Positions 1 through 5,678 of a DNA stretch of 27,357 bases are shown here, one piece after another. Below the pieces are notes generated by a model. The model did no database searches and was not told the DNA's origin. It was given only the letters and a program-made list of their open reading frames with translations. A program made the position numbers and the translations under genes. Source of the stretch: a virus; the IMG/VR virus record IMGVR_UViG_3300038566_000279, positions 1-27,357 of that record. One strand, 5' to 3'. Every line of letters starts with the position of its first letter. Position 1 is the stretch's first letter.

Positions 1-17
1 GTTTCCCAGTCACGATC
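1..17. other. SISPA / random-PCR primer remnant
   Basis: The first 17 bases, GTTTCCCAGTCACGATC, are identical to the fixed part of the primer used in sequence-independent single-primer amplification (derived from the M13 -40 forward primer). This is not phage sequence. The reading frame of the first gene runs straight through it, so the gene is cut by the amplification end. The reverse complement of the primer is not present at the right end of the window. Confidence 0.93.
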
Positions 18-18
18 C

Positions 19-222
19 GCAGGTGGCGGAGTGGGTGCTAGTTTTTTTTTAATCAGATGGGTTATTTCAAATGAAGTCAGAAAGTCCGAAGATAAAATAA
101 AAAAAGAATTGATTAGTTATGTCGATAAAAAACATACGGGCGTTGTAGATCAACTAAATGATATTAAAGAAATGTTAAACAGAATCGACCAGAGGATGTT
201 TGAAATTATAAAAAACAAATAA
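19..222 (+). CDS. Truncated small membrane/coiled-coil protein (5' end missing)
   Basis: Function not recognised. The frame stays open upstream into the primer remnant, so the true start lies outside the window. The GTG at 31 is only an internal candidate. The visible part begins with a glycine-rich hydrophobic stretch (GGGVGASFFLIRWVIS), which looks like the end of a transmembrane helix. About 45 charged, heptad-like residues follow and suggest a coiled coil. One N-terminal helix plus a coil in front of lysis genes fits an inner-membrane spanin-like or tail-associated membrane protein, but no family motif is visible. It ends 44 bp before the next gene; a short hairpin (TGGTCG/CGGCCA) lies in that gap. 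Confidence 0.6.
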   Translation, partial: AGGGVGASFFLIRWVISNEVRKSEDKIKKELISYVDKKHTGVVDQLNDIKEMLNRIDQRMFEIIKNK

Positions 223-266
223 CAGATAACTGGTCGGATAAAAACGGCCAACTAAAGGAGAGAATT

Positions 267-536
267 ATGAAGCACGGAATTAAGGAAACAATGGAGTTAA
301 TTGATGGTTTAGAAGTAGCACTAGTTGGTGTTATCGGAATTGCAAAAGATGGTTTTAGTCTTGAGCAAGACCTTCCTAAATTGTTGGCTCTTGCAGGTGA
401 AGCTCAAAAGCTTAGCGATGCAGTTGCAGATGTGACTAAGGCTAAAGATGAGTTAATGGATATTGATGTAGAGGAAGCTAAGCAATTAGTTGATAGGCTT
501 TATAAAATGGCCGGAGCTATTGCGCTAGTAAAATAA
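267..536 (+). CDS. Small helical protein, unknown function
   Basis: An 89-residue protein I do not recognise. The start is supported by a strong Shine-Dalgarno (AAAGGAGAG, 254-262) just upstream of the ATG. Residues 15-30 are moderately hydrophobic (ALVGVIGIAKDG). The rest is predicted to be helical and rich in Ala, Leu, Asp and Lys, ending in a second short hydrophobic stretch (AGAIALVK). There is no signal peptide and no cysteine. It lies rightward between the truncated membrane protein and the endolysin genes, and a terminator at 588-629 follows. A role as a minor virion or lysis accessory protein is possible from position only. Confidence 0.6.
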   Translation: MKHGIKETMELIDGLEVALVGVIGIAKDGFSLEQDLPKLLALAGEAQKLSDAVADVTKAKDELMDIDVEEAKQLVDRLYKMAGAIALVK

Positions 537-587
537 TTATATTAAACTAGTTATATCTACATGTCCTTTGTGGTGTACTTTGTTTTA

Positions 588-629
588 GGGCTAGAAGTTT
601 TCCTATTAGACTTCTGGCCCTTTTTATTT
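588..629 (+). terminator. Rho-independent terminator
   Basis: An 11-bp stem, GGGCTAGAAGT (588-598) with ACTTCTGGCCC (610-620), has one T-G wobble and an 11-nt loop. TTTTTATTT follows directly. It separates the 267-536 gene from the lysis cassette, whose first Shine-Dalgarno overlaps the end of the T tract. Confidence 0.85.
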
Positions 630-642
630 AAGGAGGTGGGCA

Positions 643-954
643 TTGAAAGAAACTATTATTAAACTTGCTGTAGAACAGTTTATGAAGTGGCTACTAGTTA
701 AGCTTCCTTTTTTATCTTTTGGACCACTTAATTATATTACTAGTTATATTATGGAAAAGGTAATTACTAAGGTAGTTGAGCAGACTATTTTAGGTGTGAA
801 GATTATGAACATAACTAGGGAAGTTAATGATCAGGTTAAGGAAGTAGAAAAGGTAGTAGAAAAAATAAAAAATAAAGAGATTTCAAAAGAAGAAAGGGAG
901 AGTTTAGATGCTGAACTTGAAAAACGGGTTAGTGATCTTATTAAGTTTAATTAG
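643..954 (+). CDS. Lysis-cassette protein, possibly holin-like
   Basis: A 103-residue protein starting with TTG. A near-perfect Shine-Dalgarno (AAGGAGGT, 630-637) fixes this start. Residues 1-50 are hydrophobic to amphipathic (KWLLVKLPFLSFGPLNYI), followed by a highly charged helix rich in Lys and Glu that looks like a coiled coil. It is the first gene of a three-gene group ending in an endolysin, and the next gene overlaps its 3' end by 47 bp in another frame. A membrane role in lysis (holin, or a partner of the downstream lipoprotein) is inferred from place and hydrophobicity. There is no clean transmembrane helix, so a peripheral membrane protein is an alternative. Confidence 0.6.
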   Translation: MKETIIKLAVEQFMKWLLVKLPFLSFGPLNYITSYIMEKVITKVVEQTILGVKIMNITREVNDQVKEVEKVVEKIKNKEISKEERESLDAELEKRVSDLIKFN

Positions 955-1231
955 TTTTGGCTGCGCTTTAGTGCCTCCTAATGTTGAAGGCTGTGGAATA
1001 CTGTCTGAAGGTGCGGCATGTGCTTATACTATTGATGGCCCTTCTAGGCGTTTGAGCCAGTTAGAGTGGGATGAAAAGAAGTTAGGCAATATTTGTTTTG
1101 GCCCGCAAGAATTTGGTGAGATTAAAAAATTTTTATTACAGGCTTGTGTAAAGTCTAAGAAGTGTGACATTAAAAAGGTTGAAGAAAGAATAGTAGAATT
1201 AAATGAGGTGATTCATGAAGTGGTTAATTAG
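908..1231 (+). CDS. Small lipoprotein nested over the preceding gene (spanin-like?)
   Basis: A 107-residue protein with an N-terminal signal of the form Lys, hydrophobic core, then ISFG-C. This suggests lipid attachment at Cys19, although the lipobox is imperfect (Ser at -3, Phe at -2). A Shine-Dalgarno (GGGAGAG) precedes the ATG. The mature part has five further cysteines and a charged C-terminal helix. It overlaps the upstream gene by 47 bp in another frame and the downstream endolysin by 17 bp. Such nesting is typical of Rz/Rz1 spanin pairs, so an outer-membrane spanin role is plausible. Classical Rz1 proteins are shorter and proline-rich, so this is not a confident assignment. Confidence 0.6.
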   Translation: MLNLKNGLVILLSLISFGCALVPPNVEGCGILSEGAACAYTIDGPSRRLSQLEWDEKKLGNICFGPQEFGEIKKFLLQACVKSKKCDIKKVEERIVELNEVIHEVVN

Positions 1232-1715
1232 GATTAAGAAGTTTATACAGGGATTATTTAGGCGTAAACCAATATTAGATGTGGATTATGTTGATCTTGC
1301 CCCTGCTTGGGCAAAAATTGCTTATAAAGAAATTGGCGTAAAAGAAGTTTCTGGTAGGGGGGATAACCCTAGGGTTGTTGAATACCATAAGAGTACTAAT
1401 ATGGGCGAGAGTGCTGATAGCGTGCCATGGTGCTCAAGCTTTGTTAATTGGTGTTTTACTCAAGCTGGAATTAAGGGCACCCACAAAGCCAGTGCAAGAA
1501 GTTGGCTTAAGTGGGGTATTAAATTAGATAAGCCTCTTCCTGGCTGTGTGGTAGTCTTTTGGCGCGGCAGTAAAGAATCATGGCAGGGCCATGTAGCTTT
1601 TTATGTTGGTGAAAATAAGCACTATATAAGTGTGCTTGGTGGCAATCAGCACGACGAAGTGTGTTTACAGAATTATCATAAAGATAAAGTGCTGGGCTAT
1701 CGGTGGCCCAAGTAG
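1215..1715 (+). CDS. Endolysin / cell-wall peptidase, TIGR02594-like CHAP-NlpC/P60 fold
   Basis: A 166-residue cysteine peptidase-like protein expected to cleave peptidoglycan. After a basic N-terminus, the domain starts near residue 30 (PAWAKIAYKEIGVKEV). The presumed catalytic cysteine is in VPWCSSFVNWC, the histidine in WQGHVAFYVG, and a polar residue in VLGGNQ. This is the Cys-His-Asn layout of the TIGR02594/CHAP group common in phage lysins. The ATG overlaps the lipoprotein gene and has GAGGTG just upstream. There is no clear signal peptide, so it probably needs a holin or similar to reach the periplasm. It is the last gene of the rightward lysis block, and a terminator overlaps its stop codon. 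Confidence 0.83.
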   Translation: MKWLIRIKKFIQGLFRRKPILDVDYVDLAPAWAKIAYKEIGVKEVSGRGDNPRVVEYHKSTNMGESADSVPWCSSFVNWCFTQAGIKGTHKASARSWLKWGIKLDKPLPGCVVVFWRGSKESWQGHVAFYVGENKHYISVLGGNQHDEVCLQNYHKDKVLGYRWPK

Positions 1716-1730
1716 GCCACCTTAGATTTT
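1702..1730 (+). terminator. Rho-independent terminator after the endolysin
   Basis: A perfect 7-bp stem, GGTGGCC (1702-1708) with GGCCACC (1715-1721), has a 6-nt loop containing the endolysin stop codon. TTAGATTTT follows. It lies between convergent gene blocks. The minus strand lacks a T tract here, so it probably works only on rightward transcripts. Confidence 0.75.
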
Positions 1731-1732
1731 AC

Positions 1733-2131
1733 TCATTCACTTTTATAAAGACACTCAACAAGATCAACACAAACAGTTTCTGACCATTTAGAAGTAAGTC
1801 CATTAGTATCTGTTACATTTATTTTAAAGCATTGGTTGCCTGTTTTTAGGTCAGTCATAGCAAAGGCCAGGCTTTCTATAACGCTTTCATCGCCAAGACT
1901 TATTTTTTTATTTATATAAGCCTCTTCATCCATGCTTTCCATTACTTCTACAGTGTAATGAGCTATTTCGTGCATGTATAACTCTGTACCATCTTCTCTT
2001 TTGGTTGGCGTGTCCCATGATAGTAAAACGTCCCTACATTCTTTTGCAGTTATGTTGTTATTAATAGTTGTGGTTATTTCATCACAAGCCACTAGGCCAA
2101 TTAAGGCCATAGCTATAATTAGTTTTTTCAT
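1733..2131 (-). CDS. Lipoprotein with fibronectin-III-like fold, paralogue 1
   Basis: A 132-residue lipoprotein. The start is the ATG at 2131 because GGAGGGG lies directly upstream and a canonical signal follows (MKKLIIAMALIGLVAC, lipobox LVAC, Cys16). The open frame extends further upstream but without a signal. The mature domain carries LLSWDTPTKREDGTE and a C-terminal INVTDTNGLTSKWSE, which resemble the first and last strands of FN3 domains, and three more cysteines. It is a clear paralogue of the 2580-2975 gene, sharing AKECxDVLLxW, ETP/DTP, SFAMTxLKTG and CFKINVTD. A surface or periplasmic role such as receptor masking or superinfection exclusion is inference only. It is the last gene of the leftward block. 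Confidence 0.78.
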   Translation of the reverse strand: MKKLIIAMALIGLVACDEITTTINNNITAKECRDVLLSWDTPTKREDGTELYMHEIAHYTVEVMESMDEEAYINKKISLGDESVIESLAFAMTDLKTGNQCFKINVTDTNGLTSKWSETVCVDLVECLYKSE

Positions 2132-2150
2132 TCGTTCCCCTCCAGGTCTG

Positions 2151-2552
2151 TTAAATTTCGTTTTTTCCCTCAACATTTCTTTTGATTCTGTCCATAGTTC
2201 TTTTTTCTTGCCACATTAAAGCCTCTTCAAGCTTAGTTATGCTTATTGCATTTTCTCTGCACGGAAATTTAGCATTTAAATATTTAAGCATTCTTAAACC
2301 GATTCTAATAAACACTGTCCATTGGCAACCTTTACCACCTTCACTTGCTGGTTTAGTCATCATGGTGCAAGACACTGAATCAACATCATGCCTGATATAG
2401 ATCTTATGATGTGGCCTAATGTCTGTCTCAAACCATTTATAATCCATTGCTCCTGACTCATTGAACATGTCTGGATATTGCTCACGCAAGTCATCCATAA
2501 CGATAACTCTATTGCCTTCTACTTCTGTCATACCTTTTAATGAATTTAGCAT
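2151..2552 (-). CDS. Acb2/Tad1-hairpin-domain-like protein (candidate anti-CBASS/anti-Thoeris sponge)
   Basis: A 133-residue protein. Residues 77-133 match the pattern I know for the phage Acb2/Tad1 hairpin family: a GCQ turn (75-77), a first helix, then FPCREN (96-101), ITKLEEALMWQEKRT (105-119) and a closing RNVEGKN. Family members sequester cyclic nucleotides or gcADPR signals made by CBASS and Thoeris defence systems. The N-terminal 75 residues (DYKWFETDIRPH, IYIRHDVDSVSCTM) look like a short alpha/beta region preceding the hairpin. AAAGGAAAT supports the start at 2552. It lies between two paralogous lipoprotein genes with 20- and 27-bp gaps. The assignment rests on remembered consensus, and ligand binding has not been shown. 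Confidence 0.66.
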   Translation of the reverse strand: MLNSLKGMTEVEGNRVIVMDDLREQYPDMFNESGAMDYKWFETDIRPHHKIYIRHDVDSVSCTMMTKPASEGGKGCQWTVFIRIGLRMLKYLNAKFPCRENAISITKLEEALMWQEKRTMDRIKRNVEGKNEI

Positions 2553-2579
2553 TTTATTTCCTTTCTACTAATTATTAAA

Positions 2580-2975
2580 TCACTTATCTTCATAAATACA
2601 TTTTTCAAGGTCTATACATGCTTCTTCAGACCAAGGTGAGGTCTGCTGATCGATATCAGTCACATTGATTTTAAAACAATTCTTACCTGTTTTAAGATAG
2701 GTCATTGCAAACGAAAGCATTTCTACCACGTTGTCAGCTTCGTCACGCATAACATCTTGAGTGAGGTATGATTCGGTTTCATCATTAAGTCTTGCTTGTA
2801 TTCTAAAATGGTCTACTTCAAATAAGTGGAAGTTTGTGCCGTCCATTCTAGACATAGGTGTTTCCCATTTTAAAAGCACGTCTTTGCATTCTTTTGCAAT
2901 TGGTAATTCTGTATTGTAGTAGTTTTTTTCACACGCTGCAGTTAGTACAGCTAGTATTAGTATTAGTTTTTTCAT
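2580..2975 (-). CDS. Lipoprotein with fibronectin-III-like fold, paralogue 2
   Basis: A 131-residue lipoprotein with signal MKKLILILAVLTAAC (Cys15; TAAC at the cleavage site is acceptable but less canonical than its paralogue's LVAC). AAAGGAT precedes the ATG. The mature part shares AKECKDVLLKWETP, RMDGT, MLSFAMTYLKTG, CFKINVTD and a WSEEAC ending with the 1733-2131 product, and keeps the same cysteine positions. The motifs fit a single FN3-like beta sandwich held by a disulfide. The two copies have diverged in the middle third, which suggests an old duplication under different selection. Attachment to the outer membrane is expected; the function is unknown. Confidence 0.78.
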   Translation of the reverse strand: MKKLILILAVLTAACEKNYYNTELPIAKECKDVLLKWETPMSRMDGTNFHLFEVDHFRIQARLNDETESYLTQDVMRDEADNVVEMLSFAMTYLKTGKNCFKINVTDIDQQTSPWSEEACIDLEKCIYEDK

Positions 2976-3005
2976 TATTTTTATCCTTTGTGATTTGTAT
3001 CCTAG

Positions 3006-3269
3006 TTAGGATAGTTGTTTTTCATTAATAAATTCATAACTTTGTTCAAATATATCTGGCTTACATGGATAAAATTCGCCTTCTAAGCCTTTGATTATCC
3101 AGTAGCCCTTACCAACTTCTTTATATCCTTCAAGTGTAATTACGTTTGGATAGTTGAGTGTATTATCATAATTTTCTTTACCAATAAATTGCTCGCATTC
3201 AGCATGGTTGGAACCGTTAAATTGAACAGCATATTTTTCTGTAATTTTATTTCTGATTTTTTTGATCAT
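3006..3269 (-). CDS. Small conserved phage protein (GEFYPCKPDIFE motif)
   Basis: An 87-residue soluble protein. It has the pattern YAVQFNG near the N-terminus, then KGYWIIKGLEGEFYPCKPDI and a terminal FEQSYEFI. I have seen this layout (a short beta segment, WI-KG, GEFYPCKPDIF, YE) in small hypothetical proteins of many unrelated tailed phages, where no function is established. Its start has only a weak purine stretch upstream (GAGTTT). No membrane segment is visible. It belongs to the leftward chain of short accessory genes. Confidence 0.65.
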   Translation of the reverse strand: MIKKIRNKITEKYAVQFNGSNHAECEQFIGKENYDNTLNYPNVITLEGYKEVGKGYWIIKGLEGEFYPCKPDIFEQSYEFINEKQLS

Positions 3270-3309
3270 TTTAAACTCTCATTCACTGCAAGACTCACTA
3301 AGATAAATC

Positions 3310-3459
3310 CTATAAATTGGGCCGCAGATAATACAAACCCCAGCCAGTATAATTATTCTGAAATAGATATTGAATACCGAAAGGCATAATTGTGTAAAAT
3401 GCCATCGCTTGAAAACTGTTGAATAAATTCATTTTGTTACCACCTATTTTTTTAGCCAT
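3310..3459 (-). CDS. Short hydrophobic protein (49 aa), translationally coupled
   Basis: A 49-residue open frame starting MAKKIGGNKMNLF. The Shine-Dalgarno AGGAGATTTAA is strong, and the ATG overlaps the stop of the preceding gene by 8 bases (ATGGCTAA), as expected for coupling. The middle is hydrophobic (AMAFYTIMPFGIQYLF). In the +1 frame the downstream DNA encodes a better transmembrane helix (YFRIIILAGVCIICGP) ending in a TGA near 3277. The gene may therefore be a two-helix membrane protein broken by a one-base error, or a natural frameshift. Function unknown. Confidence 0.5.
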   Translation of the reverse strand: MAKKIGGNKMNLFNSFQAMAFYTIMPFGIQYLFQNNYTGWGLYYLRPNL

Positions 3460-3646
3460 TTAAATCTCCTACGAACATCCAATGTTCCCTCTCAATATAT
3501 TTATTGAAATATTCTACAGTAAAAGTTCTATTTGGCGGGTTGCCAAAAGTAAATTCAGTCTGAGGTTTAAAGTATCCAGGAATACCGGGAATATGGCTTA
3601 CAATCACAAAATCTTCTTCTATTTTTCTGTAATATAATTTTTCCAT
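3452..3646 (-). CDS. Small protein, unknown function
   Basis: A 64-residue protein from the ATG at 3646 (MEKLYYRKIEEDF). A GTG five codons upstream is possible, but the Shine-Dalgarno AAGGGAG touches it with no spacer. Neither choice has ideal spacing. The sequence is mixed beta with several Pro and Phe (PGIPGYFKPQTEFTFGNPP) and a C-terminal EHWMFVGDLNG. No domain is recognised. It is coupled at its 3' end to the 3310-3459 gene, and its Shine-Dalgarno overlaps the stop of the 28-residue membrane protein upstream. Confidence 0.55.
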   Translation of the reverse strand: MEKLYYRKIEEDFVIVSHIPGIPGYFKPQTEFTFGNPPNRTFTVEYFNKYIEREHWMFVGDLNG

Positions 3647-3665
3647 ATTTTTATTTCTCACTCCC

Positions 3666-3752
3666 TTAAAAACTTGAATAAATATAAATACAACTAACTA
3701 TAATTATGCACCAAGCGGTTAGGCACCAAGATGCTACTATAAACTCATCCAT
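3666..3752 (-). CDS. 28-residue single-helix membrane micro-protein
   Basis: A tiny frame that begins directly after the stop of the phosphoesterase gene (TAAATG). It has a Shine-Dalgarno-like GGGAGTGAG seven bases upstream. It encodes MDEFIVASWCLTAWCIIIVS then CIYIYSSF, one transmembrane helix with three cysteines. Its stop codon lies inside the Shine-Dalgarno of the next gene, so the three genes read as a coupled series. Phages often carry such membrane micro-proteins, some acting in host takeover or lysis control. No function can be assigned here. Confidence 0.5.
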   Translation of the reverse strand: MDEFIVASWCLTAWCIIIVSCIYIYSSF

Positions 3753-4367
3753 TTAATTCTCACTCCCTAATTTCACGTCACTAAACCCTCTAGGATAAAC
3801 CTTTAGAGTTAAACCATTTCCTAGATCAACTATGGTTAATTCCTTAACGTGGACATGGCCACAATGATAAGTAGTACATCCCTTTTCAATTAATAATTTA
3901 CGAACGTTCTTTTTCATTTTGCGAGTTACTCGGTTAACTCCGAATTGCTCAGCCCATTCAATTAATGGGATAATAAATTTACGCTTAAACTTGGATGCGC
4001 CATGGGGTTTAGCCCTATATTTCATAGATTTCTTTTTACCCCACTTGATCTCATCACCATGACCGAATAAGTCGTCATTAATTCTGTAGTATTTATCTCT
4101 TGGCTCTACCCGACCATGATTGCCATCTCTATATCTTTTGCCTAACTTTTCTAATAACCAAAGTCTGAGTTGTTTTAATTCTCCCAGGTCATTCTCTTCA
4201 GCCCCTGCGAGGTCTACGTTATCGCCGAGATCTATGTACAGCACTCCGTTACGTTCAAACCACATAACCTTTGTTTTATACTGAGCTATAGTTAGTAGCT
4301 CGATCGGCGAACCGCAATGATTGTCTGCACCTACTTTTATATTTTGTCCTGTGTACTCTATACTCAT
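3753..4367 (-). CDS. Calcineurin-like metallophosphoesterase
   Basis: A 204-residue soluble phosphoesterase with the full metal-site series: Asp15-x-His17 (GADNHCG), GDNVD (48-52), GNHGR (82-86) and GHVH (170-173). The last two are separated by a basic insert at about 100-160. The family hydrolyses phosphomono- or phosphodiesters (nucleotides, RNA ends, proteins) using two metal ions; the substrate cannot be read from sequence. AGGAGAT precedes the ATG. It ends one base before the membrane micro-protein start and begins just after the HNH gene upstream. In this accessory setting, cleavage of host signalling nucleotides or RNA repair are both reasonable but unproven. Confidence 0.85.
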   Translation of the reverse strand: MSIEYTGQNIKVGADNHCGSPIELLTIAQYKTKVMWFERNGVLYIDLGDNVDLAGAEENDLGELKQLRLWLLEKLGKRYRDGNHGRVEPRDKYYRINDDLFGHGDEIKWGKKKSMKYRAKPHGASKFKRKFIIPLIEWAEQFGVNRVTRKMKKNVRKLLIEKGCTTYHCGHVHVKELTIVDLGNGLTLKVYPRGFSDVKLGSEN

Positions 4368-4368
4368 T

Positions 4369-4782
4369 TTATCTCCTAATATTTTTACAGTTTTCTGACA
4401 TAGTTACCCAACGCATATTCTCTATTTTGTAACCAAGTTCTGAATTTATTCTATCAACCGATGGCGCAAGTGTTCTCTTGTACCCCGAAGATTCCCATAC
4501 TCTAAATAGTGAATGAAACTTTTTAGACTGTTTTGCCCACTCATAAAACACTTCCTTTTCAAGAAGTTCCTTTCCTGCATACAAATGAAACTTCGCTGCC
4601 TGCACTCCTGTTACTCTAGATTTCATATTTCTATACAGTCTCATCAAAAAACCATTTTTTGTTTTTTCATATTTCTTTGTGTGTAAATTATCATTTTTTG
4701 CTCTAGCTATTTTTTGATATTTATTTGTCCGATTACGAAATTCTCTATATTCTTTATGTGATTCAAATGATCTCACTCCCAT
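4369..4782 (-). CDS. HNH-type homing endonuclease-like protein
   Basis: A 137-residue basic protein. The C-terminal part, LAPSVDRINSELGYKIENMR followed by WVTMSENCKN, is the typical tail of small phage HNH endonucleases (S-x-DRI-N...GY...N-RWVT...N). The N-terminal 60 residues are very Arg/Lys-rich (RNRTNKYQKIARAKNDNLHT), as in DNA-contacting regions. The first histidine of the HNH motif is not obvious, so activity is uncertain. AGGAGAG supports the ATG at 4782. Directly upstream lies the structured segment 4811-4966. The gene is probably a free-standing mobile element within the accessory block. Confidence 0.7.
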   Translation of the reverse strand: MGVRSFESHKEYREFRNRTNKYQKIARAKNDNLHTKKYEKTKNGFLMRLYRNMKSRVTGVQAAKFHLYAGKELLEKEVFYEWAKQSKKFHSLFRVWESSGYKRTLAPSVDRINSELGYKIENMRWVTMSENCKNIRR

Positions 4783-4810
4783 TTCTATTTTCTCTCCTAT
4801 AAAAAAATGA

Positions 4811-4966
4811 ACTCAAGCGCGGGCCATCGCTACTGGCGGTTTGGCATTTACCTCAAGCATTCACGTGCTTGCTCTTTGGTCACATCTCACTCGACTGCGC
4901 GTGTGTCGGGCCAACTTCCAGAGGTTTTTTTTAGTGCTCTTGCACCGCCGCGCTTAAATTCAAGCG
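4811..4966 (-). ncRNA. Candidate structured RNA upstream of the HNH gene
   Basis: A 186-bp gap between genes is richer in G and C than its surroundings and folds, read leftward, into nested compatible helices. P1 is AAGCGC (4955-4950) with GCGCTT (4820-4815). P2 is GGCGGT (4949-4944) with ACCGCC (4840-4835). P3 is TTGGC (4914-4910) with GCCAA (4845-4841). Two hairpins lie inside: CGAC/GTCG (4908-4905, 4895-4892) and CAAGCA/TGCTTG (4871-4866, 4859-4854). P1, P2 and P3 continue with little gap on one strand. An alternative hairpin GTGC-AAGA-GCAC competes with the end of P2. No known RNA class is recognised. The direction is inferred from neighbouring genes. Confidence 0.45.
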
Positions 4967-4968
4967 TG

Positions 4969-5298
4969 TTAAATCTTATTTAATTCATCAATATATCTTT
5001 TGTTTGCCGCAGTAATAAATAAATCATCATGATATTCAAATTCGGATTCCATTAAATGTGCCTCGGCTTTTCGTTGCGCCTGATTAAAACCATGCACAAC
5101 TTCTTCTTTTGATATTATTCTTAAGTCATACTCGTCTAACTCAAATGACTTTTGTTTTATATTTATCGTGTCTTCCTCTGGACCACTGCACACTAAAGTT
5201 ATTTCTGTTTTTGTTTCAGATACAACAAAACCGATAAACACGTTAGCTCGACCTCTTTTAACGCGTTCAATTAATTCAACAAATTTCTTTTGTTTCAT
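4969..5298 (-). CDS. Small protein, unknown function
   Basis: A 109-residue soluble acidic/basic mixed protein. Residues 1-45 (VELIERVKRGRANVFIGFVV, then SETKTEITLVCSG) suggest a small beta barrel, and the C-terminal half is helical (FNQAQRKAEAHLMESEFEYH). No domain is recognised. Its ATG overlaps the stop of the upstream gene in an ATGA arrangement (5295-5298), so translation is probably coupled. It is the last gene before the structured segment 4811-4966. Confidence 0.6.
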   Translation of the reverse strand: MKQKKFVELIERVKRGRANVFIGFVVSETKTEITLVCSGPEEDTINIKQKSFELDEYDLRIISKEEVVHGFNQAQRKAEAHLMESEFEYHDDLFITAANKRYIDELNKI

Positions 5299-5492
5299 TC
5301 CAAACCCTCCTCATACCTCTTTTTCAATTGCTCCATACTATCAAGACAAACCTTAAACCCATCTTGATGTTCGCAGACATGAAAGTAGTATTCGCATCTT
5401 AGTTGTGCAGTTCGTGGATCATCAATTGCGGTTTGAAATACTTCCTGGTTTTGGAAACACCATAGGTTTATTGCTAGTAGTATTGTTGTCAT
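5295..5492 (-). CDS. Small protein with hydrophobic N-terminus
   Basis: A 65-residue protein starting MTTILLAINLWCFQNQEVF. The first 13 residues are hydrophobic but have no basic residue, so they make a weak signal or membrane anchor at best. Four cysteines are present (positions 12, 33, 40 and 49), which could form disulfides if it is exported. A charged C-terminal helix (EQLKKRYEEGLE) ends the protein. The start follows immediately after the stop of the upstream gene (TAAATG), with GAAGGGGG as Shine-Dalgarno, and its stop overlaps the next start. Function unknown. Confidence 0.55.
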   Translation of the reverse strand: MTTILLAINLWCFQNQEVFQTAIDDPRTAQLRCEYYFHVCEHQDGFKVCLDSMEQLKKRYEEGLE

Positions 5493-5678
5493 TTAGTTAC
5501 CCCCTTCCTTGATTTTCCATTGATAATAATCTCTGTACGGAAAACTTTTTTCAAAATAAGTTCCGTCATCTAAAGTATAACCACCGAGGAATAAAAGTTT
5601 GCCGATACCTAAAACTGTTAGGTTATAAAAAACTACTCCCTCAATCACATCGCCTATTTTTATGTCTGTTGGTTTCAT
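5493..5678 (-). CDS. Small beta-rich protein, unknown function
   Basis: A 61-residue protein starting MKPTDIKIGDVIEG. The IKIGDVI-G opening followed by alternating hydrophobic residues suggests a small SH3-like beta barrel. The C-terminal part is aromatic (FEKSFPYRDYYQWKI). No family is recognised. It is coupled by an ATGA overlap (5675-5678) to the peptidase-like gene upstream and abuts the next gene downstream. Confidence 0.55.
   Translation of the reverse strand: MKPTDIKIGDVIEGVVFYNLTVLGIGKLLFLGGYTLDDGTYFEKSFPYRDYYQWKIKEGGN

Noticed and set aside
3189-3389. Plus-strand 66-codon frame
   Set aside because: Antisense to the GEFYPCKPDIFE gene and the coupled micro-gene, with no Shine-Dalgarno.
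4783-4968. tRNA or CRISPR in the structured gap
   Set aside because: No cloverleaf with a T-arm GTTCRA-type loop or CCA end is visible, and no regularly spaced repeats occur.
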